From: Bacillota bacterium
GTDB taxonomy: Bacteria; Bacillota; Clostridia; Tissierellales; MES13
DNA: 36,028 nucleotides
NCBI GenBank assembly: GCA_009711785.1
Contig: VENA01000035.1
Coordinates: forward strand, 1 to 36,028
Direction of reading: 5' to 3'
Both the position numbers and the translations under genes were made by a program. The notes under the pieces were generated by a model. It saw only the letters and a program-made list of their open reading frames with translations. It was not told the origin of the DNA and did no database searches. Shown one piece after another: positions 8,582 through 16,359 of this stretch. Each line of letters opens with the position of its first letter. Position 1 is the first letter of the stretch.

Positions 8582-8754
8582 TTATACTTTAAAAAACAGA
8601 AATTCTTCACTAGATTTAAATTATTTTTAACTTTCAAACCATTACATACCCATGAAAATTCACATCGTCAGTTTAAAGTTAAATATCTAAATATTATTCA
8701 AAGTCAAAATATCTATCAATGATAATGAAACTAATCATAATTGGGGATGAAAAA
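8582..8754. other. Non-coding or eroded sequence after the IclR gene
   Basis: No open frame with a start signal and no terminator hairpin was found directly after the regulator. It may include the eroded 5' end of the neighbouring transposase remnant, but no residues could be matched with confidence. Confidence 0.4.
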
Positions 8755-9290
8755 AGATACTAATGGTAATAACTTACGGTGATTTGGGTTAAAGCTTTAT
8801 ATTATGTGATTATAAAAATCAACTACTGTTAGATCCTCTAGTAAGTACTTATGATGGTACTTTATCTATATCTTTAATAAAACAATTTCTAAACAATTAT
8901 AAGGATGCTTATACTCCTACTTATTATATTATGGATTCTAGATATGATCTTGTATATGTTTATAAGGATCTAATAAACAATTTAATGATTTTTAAATATT
9001 TGCTTATAACCCTATGCACCCGAAGGGTTAGATGAAGATTTTAATCCTATATGTTGTGTAGGTTATAAACTAGTATATTGTTCTTCTTCTAACTATGGTT
9101 ATACTTTAAAGTTTAATTATAAAGATAACCCAAGACATTAGGGATATCCTTTAAAGTCCTCAGATTTATGGCCAAAACATTATAATGAAAGAACAAAGGT
9201 TACTTCATTATTAGATTGCATATAACTTATTGCAGGAACTATTGCCCTAAATTCAAGTAAAGATGTTAATAAAGCTGCCTAATAACATTT
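8755..9290 (+). pseudogene. Degenerate transposase remnant (IS1182-like), with frameshifts and internal deletions
   Basis: No continuous frame remains. Pieces read in shifting plus-strand frames resemble a DDE transposase: VSTYDGTLSISLIKQFL and YYIMDSRYDLVYVYKDL (about 8845-8985), KGLDEDFNPICCVGYKLVY (about 9020-9080), CSSSNYGYTLKFNYKDNPRH (about 9080-9140), and HYNERTKV joined directly to LLDCI (about 9180-9225). The last join looks like loss of the segment that normally carries the SVERCFSRLKE-type motif, and another segment appears lost before CSSSNYGY. Stop codons and frameshifts interrupt it throughout. The assignment to the IS1182 group is from memory of the motif order. No terminal inverted repeats were identified. 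Confidence 0.7.
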
Positions 9291-9349
9291 ATAAATAATA
9301 AAAACATTTAGGAGGTTATTGTAATTTTTAAACTAAATATATTTTAAAA

Positions 9350-9370
9350 AAACCTCTTTTTTTGAGGTTT
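9350..9370 (-). terminator. Rho-independent terminator, minus strand
   Basis: The arms AAACCTC (9350-9356) and GAGGTTT (9364-9370) flank a 7-T loop. Read on the minus strand it is followed by a T-rich run, so it would stop transcripts arriving from the right. Confidence 0.65.
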
Positions 9371-9424
9371 AGCTTTGTGATATTTTTCAGTTTTATAAAA
9401 AATAATTATGCAATTTCTTCAATT

Positions 9425-9457
9425 AAAAAGAGATTTCCAAAATGGAAATCTCTTTTT
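9425..9457. terminator. Strong bidirectional terminator
   Basis: Perfect 14-bp stem, AAAAAGAGATTTCC (9425-9438) with GGAAATCTCTTTTT (9444-9457), and a 5-base loop. A/T runs at both ends make it active on either strand. It probably ends the minus-strand GNAT/deaminase group or the lost gene next to it. Confidence 0.85.
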
Positions 9458-9604
9458 ATATATTATAGTTTTCATTGAAATATTTTTATAGCAATTCATT
9501 AAATCGTTTTGTTATAATTTGATGTATTAAAATATTTTAAACCTCTTATAAACTAATAATGTATCTTCATCATGATAATTTACATTCATAAGTTTTGGCA
9601 TATA

Positions 9605-9745
9605 ATTTATCATTCCCTCTTGAAAATCTAACTAGAGGCGACCTTCATGCCTTTTCATTTAAATTTTTATTTAAAGTATTTTCTTTAGATTCATTAACAA
9701 AATCTATAATAGATTTTGTAATCCACTTATTAATATCCCTTTTTT
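9605..9745 (-). pseudogene. Remnant of a gene, possibly a QueG-like 4Fe-4S protein N-terminus
   Basis: On the minus strand a short frame reads NKWITKSIIDFVNESKENTL and ends NEKA before a stop. A neighbouring frame continues LVRFSRGNDKLYA. Together these resemble the N-terminal region of epoxyqueuosine-reductase-like (DUF1730) Fe-S proteins, where NEKAWDEPLVGFS-type sequences are common. The cysteine-rich part is missing. No start codon with a ribosome binding site is seen. The family assignment is tentative; that it is broken coding sequence is more secure than what it encoded. Confidence 0.4.
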
Positions 9746-9776
9746 TATTTATTAAGCTACTCCTATAAAATCTTTA

Positions 9777-10154
9777 TTATCTTGGAATCCACATAGAGTT
9801 ATCATTATCTTTGAAACCACACTTTTCATAAAATTCCCTTTTACCTTCAGTATACGTTAAGAAAAAGTAAGTTCCCTTAAATTCATCTAATATAATATTC
9901 ATCATATTTTTTCCTATCCCATTTTTTTGATACTCTGGCATAACTATTACATCATAAACTCCTGTATAGTAATGATTATCTGAAATTGCCCTTGAAAAAC
10001 CAACTAGTTTTTCATTAACATAGGCTGTAATATAATATGAATTTTTAAAAGCCTCAATAATATTATCCTCTTCTTTATTCCAGCCAACACTTTTAAATAC
10101 TTCTAGTATCTCCTTTGAATTTAATTTTCCATTTTTAATATATTTTACATCCAT
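9777..10154 (-). CDS. GNAT-family N-acetyltransferase
   Basis: 125 residues, a single minimal GNAT fold. The acetyl-CoA loop is in VMPEYQKNGIGKNMMN, which carries the Q-x-x-G-x-G signature. The C-terminal EFYEKCGFKDN is the usual YxxxGF-type ending. It transfers an acetyl group from acetyl-CoA to an unidentified amine. A GGGGGAG ribosome binding site precedes the ATG. The gene lies 37 bases downstream of the deaminase gene, so the two are probably co-transcribed. No terminator separates its stop from the remnant immediately downstream. Confidence 0.88.
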   Translation of the reverse strand: MDVKYIKNGKLNSKEILEVFKSVGWNKEEDNIIEAFKNSYYITAYVNEKLVGFSRAISDNHYYTGVYDVIVMPEYQKNGIGKNMMNIILDEFKGTYFFLTYTEGKREFYEKCGFKDNDNSMWIPR

Positions 10155-10191
10155 ATAAAAACTCCCCCTATTATTTTTATCTTTCTTTTCA

Positions 10192-10731
10192 TTATGAATT
10201 GTTCATTCGTTGCTTTTTAGCTTCTTTTAATAAATCTTTTAAAGGACGTTTAACTCCTCCCCACCACTCCAAAACATGCATCCCTTCATCTTCTAAAATA
10301 GGACCTATCATTTGAAGTTCAATATTCATTTCCTTTAATATATTTACATAATCATATGTAGCATTTTCAAAGGGTAATAATTTATTAAAAGAATCATATG
10401 AAACACTATATACTATTTTACTAATACCTAATGAAAGAATAGACATTAAGCATCTAGTGCATGGTGCGCAACTTGTATAAAGAATACTTTCTTTTAAGAT
10501 TTCATCAGAATATTTATTAGCACATTTTTGAACAACATTAAATTCAGCATGTCCAAATAAACCCTTACTATAATCAGCAGTATTTTCTGAAACCTCAAGT
10601 ATTGTATCATTATAAACAACCAAAGCACCAAAAGTATCCTTTCCCTTTTTGCCAGAAGAAATAGCTAACTTTAAACACTTTCTTATATAAAATTTATGGT
10701 TATAAAAATCTATATTGATCATCCCCTGCAT
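10192..10731 (-). CDS. CMP/dCMP-type zinc deaminase family protein
   Basis: 179 residues with the cytidine/deoxycytidylate deaminase fold. The zinc site is HAE (His61, catalytic Glu63) plus PCTRC (Cys91 and Cys94). It hydrolytically deaminates a nucleobase or nucleoside. The arrangement is closest to guanine-deaminase or tRNA-adenosine-deaminase-like proteins, but the substrate is uncertain. A C-terminal extension (about 140-179, with HVLEWWGGVKRP) is longer than in minimal deaminases. The start is unclear: AGGGG sits directly against the second in-frame ATG (codon 4), and the first ATG has no obvious binding site. Confidence 0.82.
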   Translation of the reverse strand: MQGMINIDFYNHKFYIRKCLKLAISSGKKGKDTFGALVVYNDTILEVSENTADYSKGLFGHAEFNVVQKCANKYSDEILKESILYTSCAPCTRCLMSILSLGISKIVYSVSYDSFNKLLPFENATYDYVNILKEMNIELQMIGPILEDEGMHVLEWWGGVKRPLKDLLKEAKKQRMNNS

Positions 10732-10751
10732 ATTTTTAAAATTAGATAATC

Positions 10752-10782
10752 AAACAGTCCACATATTTTATGTGAACTGTTT
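10752..10782 (-). terminator. Hairpin after the methyltransferase gene, possible weak terminator
   Basis: The arms AAACAGTCCACATA (10752-10765) and TATGTGAACTGTTT (10769-10782) pair with one mismatch and a 3-base loop. It lies just past the methyltransferase stop. The following minus-strand sequence has only a weak T run, so read-through into the deaminase gene is likely. Confidence 0.55.
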
Positions 10783-10803
10783 ATTATAAGTTTTAAATTT
10801 TAC

Positions 10804-11562
10804 TTATTTTTTTATAGCAACTAAGAGATATCTATGTTCTGTAGTCTCTATATACCCCTTATTTTCCATTTCTCTTTTTAGCTTAACTAACTTATCAAAA
10901 CACTTTTCTACAGAAAAGTTTGGAAACTCCCATTCAATAATTTTTGCATAATATACTAGCGCCCCCACATCATAAAAGTATGTCTTTGGAAAACACTCAT
11001 CCTTTTTAATTACTTTAAAGCTAGTATTTTTAACTTCTTTCAATGCTTTTTTAAGATTTAACTCACTGTCTATAATATTTGGATACTCCCCTAATAGAAA
11101 TTTTGCTAATTCTTTATTATTTCTACCTCCTACCTGTTGGGTTATAAAAACTCCTCCAGATTTTAATATACGATTAATTTCAGACAATGAAAATGATTCG
11201 TGTCTGTTAATAACAATATCAAAATAATTATCTTTAAATGGTAAATTATTATCATCACTAACAGGTCTTACTTCTATTCCTCGGGGAGTTAAAACTTTTT
11301 TACTAAGTTCTATATTAGGAAGATAGCTTTCTGTAGCATAGGTTAATCCAGATGTAGGATTTAAAGATAAAAGAAATTCACCACCACCTGTTCCCATATC
11401 TAGTAGTACTTTTTCTTTTTCCATATATGATTTAACTATTTGTCTATAATCCCAAGGTAATTTATCTTCTTTCATACGATTTTCTATATGGGAAAAATCC
11501 CACCCTTTAAAGGAATAATTTTCTTCTTTTTTCCAAGCTTCTTTCATTTTTTCTAAATTCAT
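10804..11562 (-). CDS. Class I SAM-dependent methyltransferase
   Basis: 252 residues. Motif I LLDMGTGGGEF (53-63) forms the S-adenosylmethionine pocket. FDIVINRHESFSLSEINRILKSGG corresponds to motifs IV-V of a Rossmann methyltransferase. The N-terminal 40 residues are tryptophan- and charge-rich, and no zinc finger is present. The target (small molecule, protein or RNA) cannot be told. The ATG is preceded by AAAGGGAG. The most telling feature is upstream: a 12-codon leader ORF with its own strong ribosome binding site runs into a pseudoknot-capable inverted repeat. That layout is typical of translation-inhibitor-induced resistance genes, so a ribosome-related role is worth considering, though unproven. 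Confidence 0.85.
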   Translation of the reverse strand: MNLEKMKEAWKKEENYSFKGWDFSHIENRMKEDKLPWDYRQIVKSYMEKEKVLLDMGTGGGEFLLSLNPTSGLTYATESYLPNIELSKKVLTPRGIEVRPVSDDNNLPFKDNYFDIVINRHESFSLSEINRILKSGGVFITQQVGGRNNKELAKFLLGEYPNIIDSELNLKKALKEVKNTSFKVIKKDECFPKTYFYDVGALVYYAKIIEWEFPNFSVEKCFDKLVKLKREMENKGYIETTEHRYLLVAIKK

Positions 11563-11599
11563 TAAACTACACTCCCTTTAATATTATTAATTATTATTA

Positions 11600-11671
11600 G
11601 TGCAGTTTACTGATAACTAAATCCTTTGCTCGATACAACTGTTATCAGTTTTTTAAAACTGCACCGAGCAA
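11600..11671 (-). promoter_or_regulatory. Pseudoknot-capable attenuator-like leader of the methyltransferase gene
   Basis: Minus-strand order: TTGCTCG (11665-11671), GTGCAGTTT (11656-11664), ACTGATAAC (11641-11649), CGAGCAA (11626-11632), GTTATCAGT (11609-11617), AAACTGCAC (11600-11608). The first pairs with the fourth. The second and third pair with the last two. The two helices interleave as an H-type pseudoknot, or compete as alternatives. No T run follows on this strand, so it is not a simple terminator. The leader peptide codons 7-12 lie exactly in the 5' arms, so a translating or stalled ribosome would decide which helix forms. Confidence 0.7.
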
Positions 11672-11691
11672 TTACCGTATTTAAGATTCAT
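11653..11691 (-). CDS. Leader peptide MNLKYGNCSVQF upstream of the methyltransferase
   Basis: A 12-codon ORF with ATG at 11689-11691 and stop TAA at 11653-11655. A near-ideal AGGAGG (11700-11705) sits 8 bases before the ATG and serves no other gene. It begins 33 bases after the stop of the upstream acetyltransferase gene. Codons 7-9 and 10-12 are the 5' arms of two mutually interleaved helices, and the stop lies in the bulge. This is the standard geometry of a regulatory leader peptide. The peptide sequence matches no leader I can name. Confidence 0.7.
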   Translation of the reverse strand: MNLKYGNCSVQF

Positions 11692-11723
11692 CTAAAGCAC
11701 CTCCTAATATTTTTAAAGTCAAC

Positions 11724-12656
11724 TTAATCTATTTCTTTAACCCATTTTCTATAAACATCATACTCTTTAAAGCCTGCGCTTTTATAAAAAGAACTCCTTT
11801 TTTCATCTGCTGAGCCTACATAGGCTATTTTAGCACCTAAACTTTTAAGTCTTTTTAAGCCTTCAATTATAACAGCTCTACCTAAACCCTTTCGTTGATG
11901 TTTATTATTTGTTGCAACCGGTTCATACACTCCAGTCTTAGTAACTGGATTAAACCAAATAAGTGCATATGAAGCCATATCCCCATTATCATCTTCAGTA
12001 TAAATCTCTAAATCCTTTCTATACATCGGTGCATTTTCTACACTTTTAAATATAGATATATCCTCTTTATCAGGTTCAATTTCATTATAATCTTGGTTAT
12101 TAAAAGCACTTACTACGCACTTGTTCTTTTTCTTTACATCTATACCATCTTCTGCGCTATGAATGCTATATCCTTTAGGTAGTTTAGCATCTTCAATTTC
12201 TTTATCTAAAGTTTGCCATTTTAAATACTCAAACCTATCACTTTTTTTATACCCTTTATCCTTTAAAAGCTTTTCTCTATGCTCATCACCATCATGACAA
12301 TGTATTACTAACTTTTTAGTACCATCATCTGTTTTAAATGCTATGTTTTTCTCTGCCCAATTTATCATCTCTTTTTCTATATGGCGATAATCTGGATGGA
12401 TTTGAATAAAAACCTCTTCGCTAGGTTCTTCTGAATGTATAATACCTACAATTTCAAAATCATCATTAATCCATAATCTCATTGTACTTATCCAGTTATC
12501 ACGTCCTATAATTGTATATAAAGGACTAACAAAATACTCTGCATACTCCCATCTAGCCATTAACCAACTATGTTGATTTTTATTAATCATATATAATTCA
12601 TTTAAAAAATCCCTTACACTTTCATAATCATTATTTGAATAAGCTCTTGAATACAT
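11724..12656 (-). CDS. Protein with tandem GNAT acetyltransferase domains
   Basis: 310 residues from the preferred start. The N-terminal half (about 1-140) looks like a divergent GNAT fold. The C-terminal half is a clear GNAT domain, with VATNNKHQRKGLGRAVI as the acetyl-CoA loop and SSFYKSAGFKEYD near the end. Two-domain proteins of this type include mycothiol-synthase-like enzymes and antibiotic or amine acetyltransferases. The acceptor is unknown. An in-frame ATG two codons upstream (12662) directly abuts the AGGGGG site. The ATG at 12656 has the proper 6-base spacing and is preferred. It is the first gene of a transcript that continues into the leader peptide and methyltransferase. Confidence 0.85.
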   Translation of the reverse strand: MYSRAYSNNDYESVRDFLNELYMINKNQHSWLMARWEYAEYFVSPLYTIIGRDNWISTMRLWINDDFEIVGIIHSEEPSEEVFIQIHPDYRHIEKEMINWAEKNIAFKTDDGTKKLVIHCHDGDEHREKLLKDKGYKKSDRFEYLKWQTLDKEIEDAKLPKGYSIHSAEDGIDVKKKNKCVVSAFNNQDYNEIEPDKEDISIFKSVENAPMYRKDLEIYTEDDNGDMASYALIWFNPVTKTGVYEPVATNNKHQRKGLGRAVIIEGLKRLKSLGAKIAYVGSADEKRSSFYKSAGFKEYDVYRKWVKEID

Positions 12657-12819
12657 ATTCATCCCCCTATATTAACTTTATTAGTTATTTTTATATAAGT
12701 TATATACTATAAATCATCACTACCACTCCTTAAATTTAGTATGGGGTTTAATTTATTATTAAGATCATTCTCACCTCTGTTTAAAACATTTTAGTTTTCA
12801 ATTTTTAAGCTATAAAACC

Positions 12820-12849
12820 ATTATATAACAATTCAGAATATTTTAACAA
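12820..12849 (-). promoter_or_regulatory. Promoter of the acetyltransferase-methyltransferase transcript
   Basis: Minus strand: TTGTTA (12844-12849), 18 bases, TATAAT (12820-12825). It would give a 5' leader of about 150 bases. A CodY-like box fills the spacer. Confidence 0.65.
12828..12842. promoter_or_regulatory. CodY-like box within the promoter spacer
   Basis: ACAATTCAGAATATT matches 11 of 15 positions of the CodY motif AATTTTCWGAAAATT, including the central TTCWGAA core. The same sequence with the central W as T recurs at 22483-22497 in the symporter promoter. CodY itself is not in the window, so the assignment is by motif only. Confidence 0.35.
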
Positions 12850-12900
12850 TATATTTTTTATCGTTAAATATTACATGGTAATTATTAATACAACGTAACA

Positions 12901-12947
12901 ATTAAAGAGACTTTGTTGAATTCAAAATCCAACAAAGCCTCTTTAAT
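12901..12947 (-). terminator. Terminator of the NRAMP-pxp operon
   Basis: The arms ATTAAAGAGACTTTGTTG (12901-12918) and CAACAAAGCCTCTTTAAT (12930-12947) pair over 18 positions with one mismatch. It lies directly after the pxpC stop, the correct place to end the operon. Confidence 0.85.
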
Positions 12948-12950
12948 CTT

Positions 12951-13982
12951 TTATCTAATTTCCTGTACTCCCACATTAAAAGTTTTCCCTTTAAATTTTA
13001 TCTTAAAATTTTTCATTTCACCTTTAGGCTCAACTTTTTCTTTTTTAAAATCATCTATTAGTTTTAATATTTTACTTTCTCTTTTTTTTATTAAATTCTG
13101 TGCATTTGAAATATCTGTTTTTTCAAATTTTACTTTATCTCCTGGTTTAAGTTGTGCTAAATATGGAAGATCATAACTAATAACATTTGCTATTTTTGTA
13201 TATCCACCTGTTGTTTGTCTATCTGCCATCATTATAATAGGTTCTCCATGTCCTGGAACTTGAATAGCTCCAAAACTAATACCTCCTGATATAATATCTG
13301 CTCCATTATTATGTTTGATTTTTTCTCCATCTAATCTATAACCCATCCTATCGGATTGATTAGTTATTGTATATACTTCTTCTAAAAATGTATTAATTCC
13401 CTTTTTAGTAAATCTATCCTCTTCAGGCCCCATAAGTACTCTAACTGTAATCTCATTTTTATATTCTGGTATTAAATCCTTAGGAATTTTTCTTACTCCT
13501 AATGTATAATCACTTTTATTGACTTTAAGTTTGTCCCCTGACTTTAGTTTTCTACCTTCTAACCCTCCTATTTTAGCTCTAAGATAGGTTGATTTACTTC
13601 CCATAACTTTACAAATATCAAATCCTCCTGAAACAGCTAAATAACTTCTACATCCCTTTATTAAACCATTAAACTTTAAAATATCCCCTTTGTTTATATA
13701 AATAGTTTTATACATTTCTATATTTTCACCATTAACTGTAGGTTTCATATTAGCACCTGTTATGGCTATTTTTGTATTTATATTAAATTCTATTTCAGCG
13801 CCCATAAATGTCATTTCTAAACAAGCTTCATATCTATTATTACCAACAAGTATATTAGAAAGTTCTAAAGCATATCTATCCATTGCTCCAGCAACGGGTA
13901 TACCATATTGTTGATAACCTATCCTTCCTAAATCCTGAATAGTAGTTAATAACCCAGGATTTTTTATCTTTAAGTATCCCAT
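12951..13982 (-). CDS. pxpC: 5-oxoprolinase subunit PxpC (KipA/biotin-dependent carboxyltransferase-like)
   Basis: 343 residues, full length for the family. The opening GLLTTIQDLGRIGYQQYGIPVAGAMD is the signature of KipA/PxpC. The later stretch GGISFGAIQVPGHGEPIIMMADRQTTGGY is the conserved cyclophilin-like second half. PxpA, PxpB and PxpC together hydrolyse 5-oxo-L-proline to L-glutamate at the cost of ATP, in the cytoplasm. Its ATG directly abuts the pxpB stop codon, implying translational coupling. It is the last gene of the operon, with a long-stem terminator right behind it. B. subtilis KipA was first studied with KipI in kinase-A control; the metabolic role is the better supported one here. 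Confidence 0.94.
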   Translation of the reverse strand: MGYLKIKNPGLLTTIQDLGRIGYQQYGIPVAGAMDRYALELSNILVGNNRYEACLEMTFMGAEIEFNINTKIAITGANMKPTVNGENIEMYKTIYINKGDILKFNGLIKGCRSYLAVSGGFDICKVMGSKSTYLRAKIGGLEGRKLKSGDKLKVNKSDYTLGVRKIPKDLIPEYKNEITVRVLMGPEEDRFTKKGINTFLEEVYTITNQSDRMGYRLDGEKIKHNNGADIISGGISFGAIQVPGHGEPIIMMADRQTTGGYTKIANVISYDLPYLAQLKPGDKVKFEKTDISNAQNLIKKRESKILKLIDDFKKEKVEPKGEMKNFKIKFKGKTFNVGVQEIR

Positions 13983-14717
13983 TTAATTATCACCTTCTAA
14001 GACAGTTTTCTTAATTTGGTATTCATTACTTTTAACCTTTTTTTCTATTTCTTTATATTCTTCTTCATCTATAGGATAAAATTTAAGATAATCTCCAGCC
14101 TTTAATAATACCTCTTTTTCTCTATCTAAATTAAATAGTTTAATAGGTGTTCTTCCTATAAGCCTCCAACCCCCTGGACTATCTATAGGATATATACCTG
14201 TTTGGCTACCTGCAATGCCAACTGAACCAGCAGGGATCTTTTCTCTAGGTGTTTTTAGTCTAGGTGTAGATATTTTTTCAGACATACCTCCTAAGTAGGG
14301 AAATCCAGGAGTAAAACCTAACATATATACAAGATATTTAGCTTCACTGTGGATTTTTATTACTTCTTTGGCTGTAATATTGTTATGTTTAGAAACATAT
14401 TGAATATCTTTACCGTATTCTCCACCATAAAGAGTTGGTATATGAATAACTAAAGCTTCAGGTAGTTTAATTTCCTTCATATTTTTTTCTACTTCCTTTA
14501 ATTTTTCAACTAGCCCATTAAAAGATATTTTTATAGGATCATAGGATATTAAAATTGTACTATATGTTGGTATCAATTCAACAATTCCCTTAATTTTAGC
14601 TTTGTTTATACAATATACTAGGTCTCTTATTTTTTTATTTATATTCTCAGAAATTTCATTACCAACTTCTATAATTAAACTACTATCTCCAGAGGGTAAA
14701 TATCTTAATTTATTCAT
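13983..14717 (-). CDS. pxpB: 5-oxoprolinase subunit PxpB (KipI-like)
   Basis: 244 residues, KipI/PxpB fold. Typical motifs are HIPTLYGGEYGKDI and the stretch YMLGFTPGFPYLGGMSEKIS, followed by PRLKTPREKIPAGSVGIAGSQ. It is thought to form the ATP-using kinase-like part of 5-oxoprolinase together with PxpC. It begins 17 bases after pxpA and is followed without gap by pxpC. In B. subtilis the homologue also binds the sporulation kinase KinA; no sign of that function can be judged from sequence. The start has an AAAGGAG ribosome binding site. Confidence 0.94.
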   Translation of the reverse strand: MNKLRYLPSGDSSLIIEVGNEISENINKKIRDLVYCINKAKIKGIVELIPTYSTILISYDPIKISFNGLVEKLKEVEKNMKEIKLPEALVIHIPTLYGGEYGKDIQYVSKHNNITAKEVIKIHSEAKYLVYMLGFTPGFPYLGGMSEKISTPRLKTPREKIPAGSVGIAGSQTGIYPIDSPGGWRLIGRTPIKLFNLDREKEVLLKAGDYLKFYPIDEEEYKEIEKKVKSNEYQIKKTVLEGDN

Positions 14718-14734
14718 ATAAAAAACTCCTTTAA

Positions 14735-15502
14735 TTACTTAATTTCCTTTAATGGTTTAACATTAATCCCTTCTTTTAAAAGGCTTTTCTTTAGATTTTT
14801 AGTAAATTCTAATGCCTTTTCATTATCACCATGTACACATATACTATCAGCATAAATATCAATGTCTTCACCATTAATAGTTTTTACTCTTTTGTTTTTG
14901 ACCATATTTAAAACTCTACTTACACATTTTCTAGTATCATGTATAACAGAACCTTCCTTTTTCCTAGATACTAATGTACCATCTTTATTATATGCTCTAT
15001 CTGCAAATACCTCATTAGCAACCTTTAAGCCTGTATCTTTAGCAGCCTTTACAGACTCTAAATTAGATATTCCCATAAATATTATTTCTTTATCCACTTC
15101 ATAAACTGCTTCAGCTAATGCTTTAGCTAAATTATAATCTTTAGCTGCTTTATTATACATTGCTCCATGGGGCTTAACATGCTGAAGTTTTCCTCCATTT
15201 GCTTCAACAAAAGCTTTTAATGCTCCTATCTGATATATCATATAAGCTTTAGCTTCCTTTAAACTAATATCCATATTACGTCTTCCAAAACCTAATAAAT
15301 CTGGATACCCTGGATGGGCTCCTATAGATACACCTTTTTTAATTGCCATTTTTACAGTTTCATCCATAACAATAGGATCTCCAGCATGAAAACCACAGGC
15401 AACATTTATACTTGTTACATAATCTAATATTTTTTCATCACTTCCTAAAACATAGTTTCCAAAACTTTCTCCTAAATCACAATTTAAGTCAACACTAAAC
15501 AT
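14735..15502 (-). CDS. pxpA: 5-oxoprolinase subunit PxpA (LamB/YcsF family)
   Basis: 255 residues. The N-terminus [12 protein letters not shown], then [11 protein letters not shown], and later KPHGAMYN and CVHGDN are the conserved patches of LamB/YcsF proteins. These use a TIM-barrel-like fold and probably open the 5-oxoproline ring. Length is normal and all patches are intact. It sits between the DUF1445 gene (13 bases upstream) and pxpB. The order matches the ycsFGI-kipIA cluster of Bacillus subtilis with local rearrangement. Confidence 0.95.
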   Translation of the reverse strand: MFSVDLNCDLGESFGNYVLGSDEKILDYVTSINVACGFHAGDPIVMDETVKMAIKKGVSIGAHPGYPDLLGFGRRNMDISLKEAKAYMIYQIGALKAFVEANGGKLQHVKPHGAMYNKAAKDYNLAKALAEAVYEVDKEIIFMGISNLESVKAAKDTGLKVANEVFADRAYNKDGTLVSRKKEGSVIHDTRKCVSRVLNMVKNKRVKTINGEDIDIYADSICVHGDNEKALEFTKNLKKSLLKEGINVKPLKEIK

Positions 15503-15515
15503 AAAAATCCCCTTT

Positions 15516-16307
15516 CTAAAGAATAGCTAATTCAGTATTTTTTATATCTGTTATAAACATACAACCTGGAGCATGGGTAATCATAATTTCAGGTTTTACA
15601 TTCATAGCTACAGCCTGGGGTGTTACACCACATGCCCAAAATACAGGTACTTCTCCTTTATTTATATTAACAGAATCTCCAAAATCAGGATTATTAATAT
15701 CCTTTATACCTATTTTAGATGGATCTCCTATATGTATAGGTGCTCCATGGACATCAGGATATTTTGATGTTATATTAATTACTTTAACTAATCTATCTAA
15801 GGGTATAGGTCTCATACTTACAACCATAGGACCTTTAAAAATTCCTGCCGGTTCACACTCAATATTAGTAATATACATAGGCACATTTTTATTTTCTTTA
15901 ATATGTCTAATTTCTATTCCCTCATCCATTAAAGCTGATTCAAAGGTGAAAGAACAACCTAATATAAAAGAAACAAAATCCTTTCTAAAAAAGGACTGTA
16001 TATCAGTATATTCTCCCTTTAATTCTCCATTATTATATACCCTATACTTTGGTATATCAGTTGTAATATCAGAACCTTTAGCTATACGTTTAAGCTCTTT
16101 TTCTCCAACATCTGTAACTTCTAATAAAGGGCACGCTTTTTTATTTCTCTGGGTGAAAAGTAAAAAGTCATATGCTAAATCCTTCGGTAAAATAACTAAA
16201 TTTCCTTGAACAAACCCATTACATATACCCGATGTATTTTCTTTTATCTTTTCATTTCTTATAAGTTTTCTAATTATATGTGGTACTTCTTGAAATAAAT
16301 TATCCAT
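15516..16307 (-). CDS. Putative hydro-lyase, DUF1445 family (YcsI; D-glutamate cyclase-like)
   Basis: 263 residues, full length for DUF1445. Conserved patches include [29 protein letters not shown], the [12 protein letters not shown] strand, and [14 protein letters not shown] near the C-terminus. Related mammalian proteins convert D-glutamate to 5-oxo-D-proline reversibly. In this operon it is therefore a plausible partner that feeds or drains 5-oxoproline. That role is inferred from family and context, not seen directly. It lies between the NRAMP-like gene and pxpA. The ribosome binding site AAGGGGG is strong. Confidence 0.9.
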   Translation of the reverse strand: MDNLFQEVPHIIRKLIRNEKIKENTSGICNGFVQGNLVILPKDLAYDFLLFTQRNKKACPLLEVTDVGEKELKRIAKGSDITTDIPKYRVYNNGELKGEYTDIQSFFRKDFVSFILGCSFTFESALMDEGIEIRHIKENKNVPMYITNIECEPAGIFKGPMVVSMRPIPLDRLVKVINITSKYPDVHGAPIHIGDPSKIGIKDINNPDFGDSVNINKGEVPVFWACGVTPQAVAMNVKPEIMITHAPGCMFITDIKNTELAIL

Positions 16308-16359
16308 TCAATCCCCCTTATTATGTGAAAATATCAAAGAATAAACCTTTAGTTTTTAT

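Noticed and set aside
9541..9600. Minus-strand frame ending in a methyltransferase-like tail (MINYMPKLMNVNYHDEDTLL...).
   Set aside because: Too short, no start signal, and an overlapping frame fits the QueG-like remnant equally well; not reported as a gene.
11609..11654. Plus-strand reading of the leader repeat as a terminator (arms ACTGATAAC/GTTATCAGT followed by T6).
   Set aside because: No plus-strand gene lies upstream, the loop is 23 bases long, and the minus-strand leader ORF explains the structure better.
12897..12911. CAATTAAAGAGACT shared with the region after the ABC-F -10 (34454-34467), as a possible dispersed repeat.
   Set aside because: At 12901 it is the arm of a terminator and at 34454 part of a promoter; with no further copies it is best seen as chance in AT-rich DNA.
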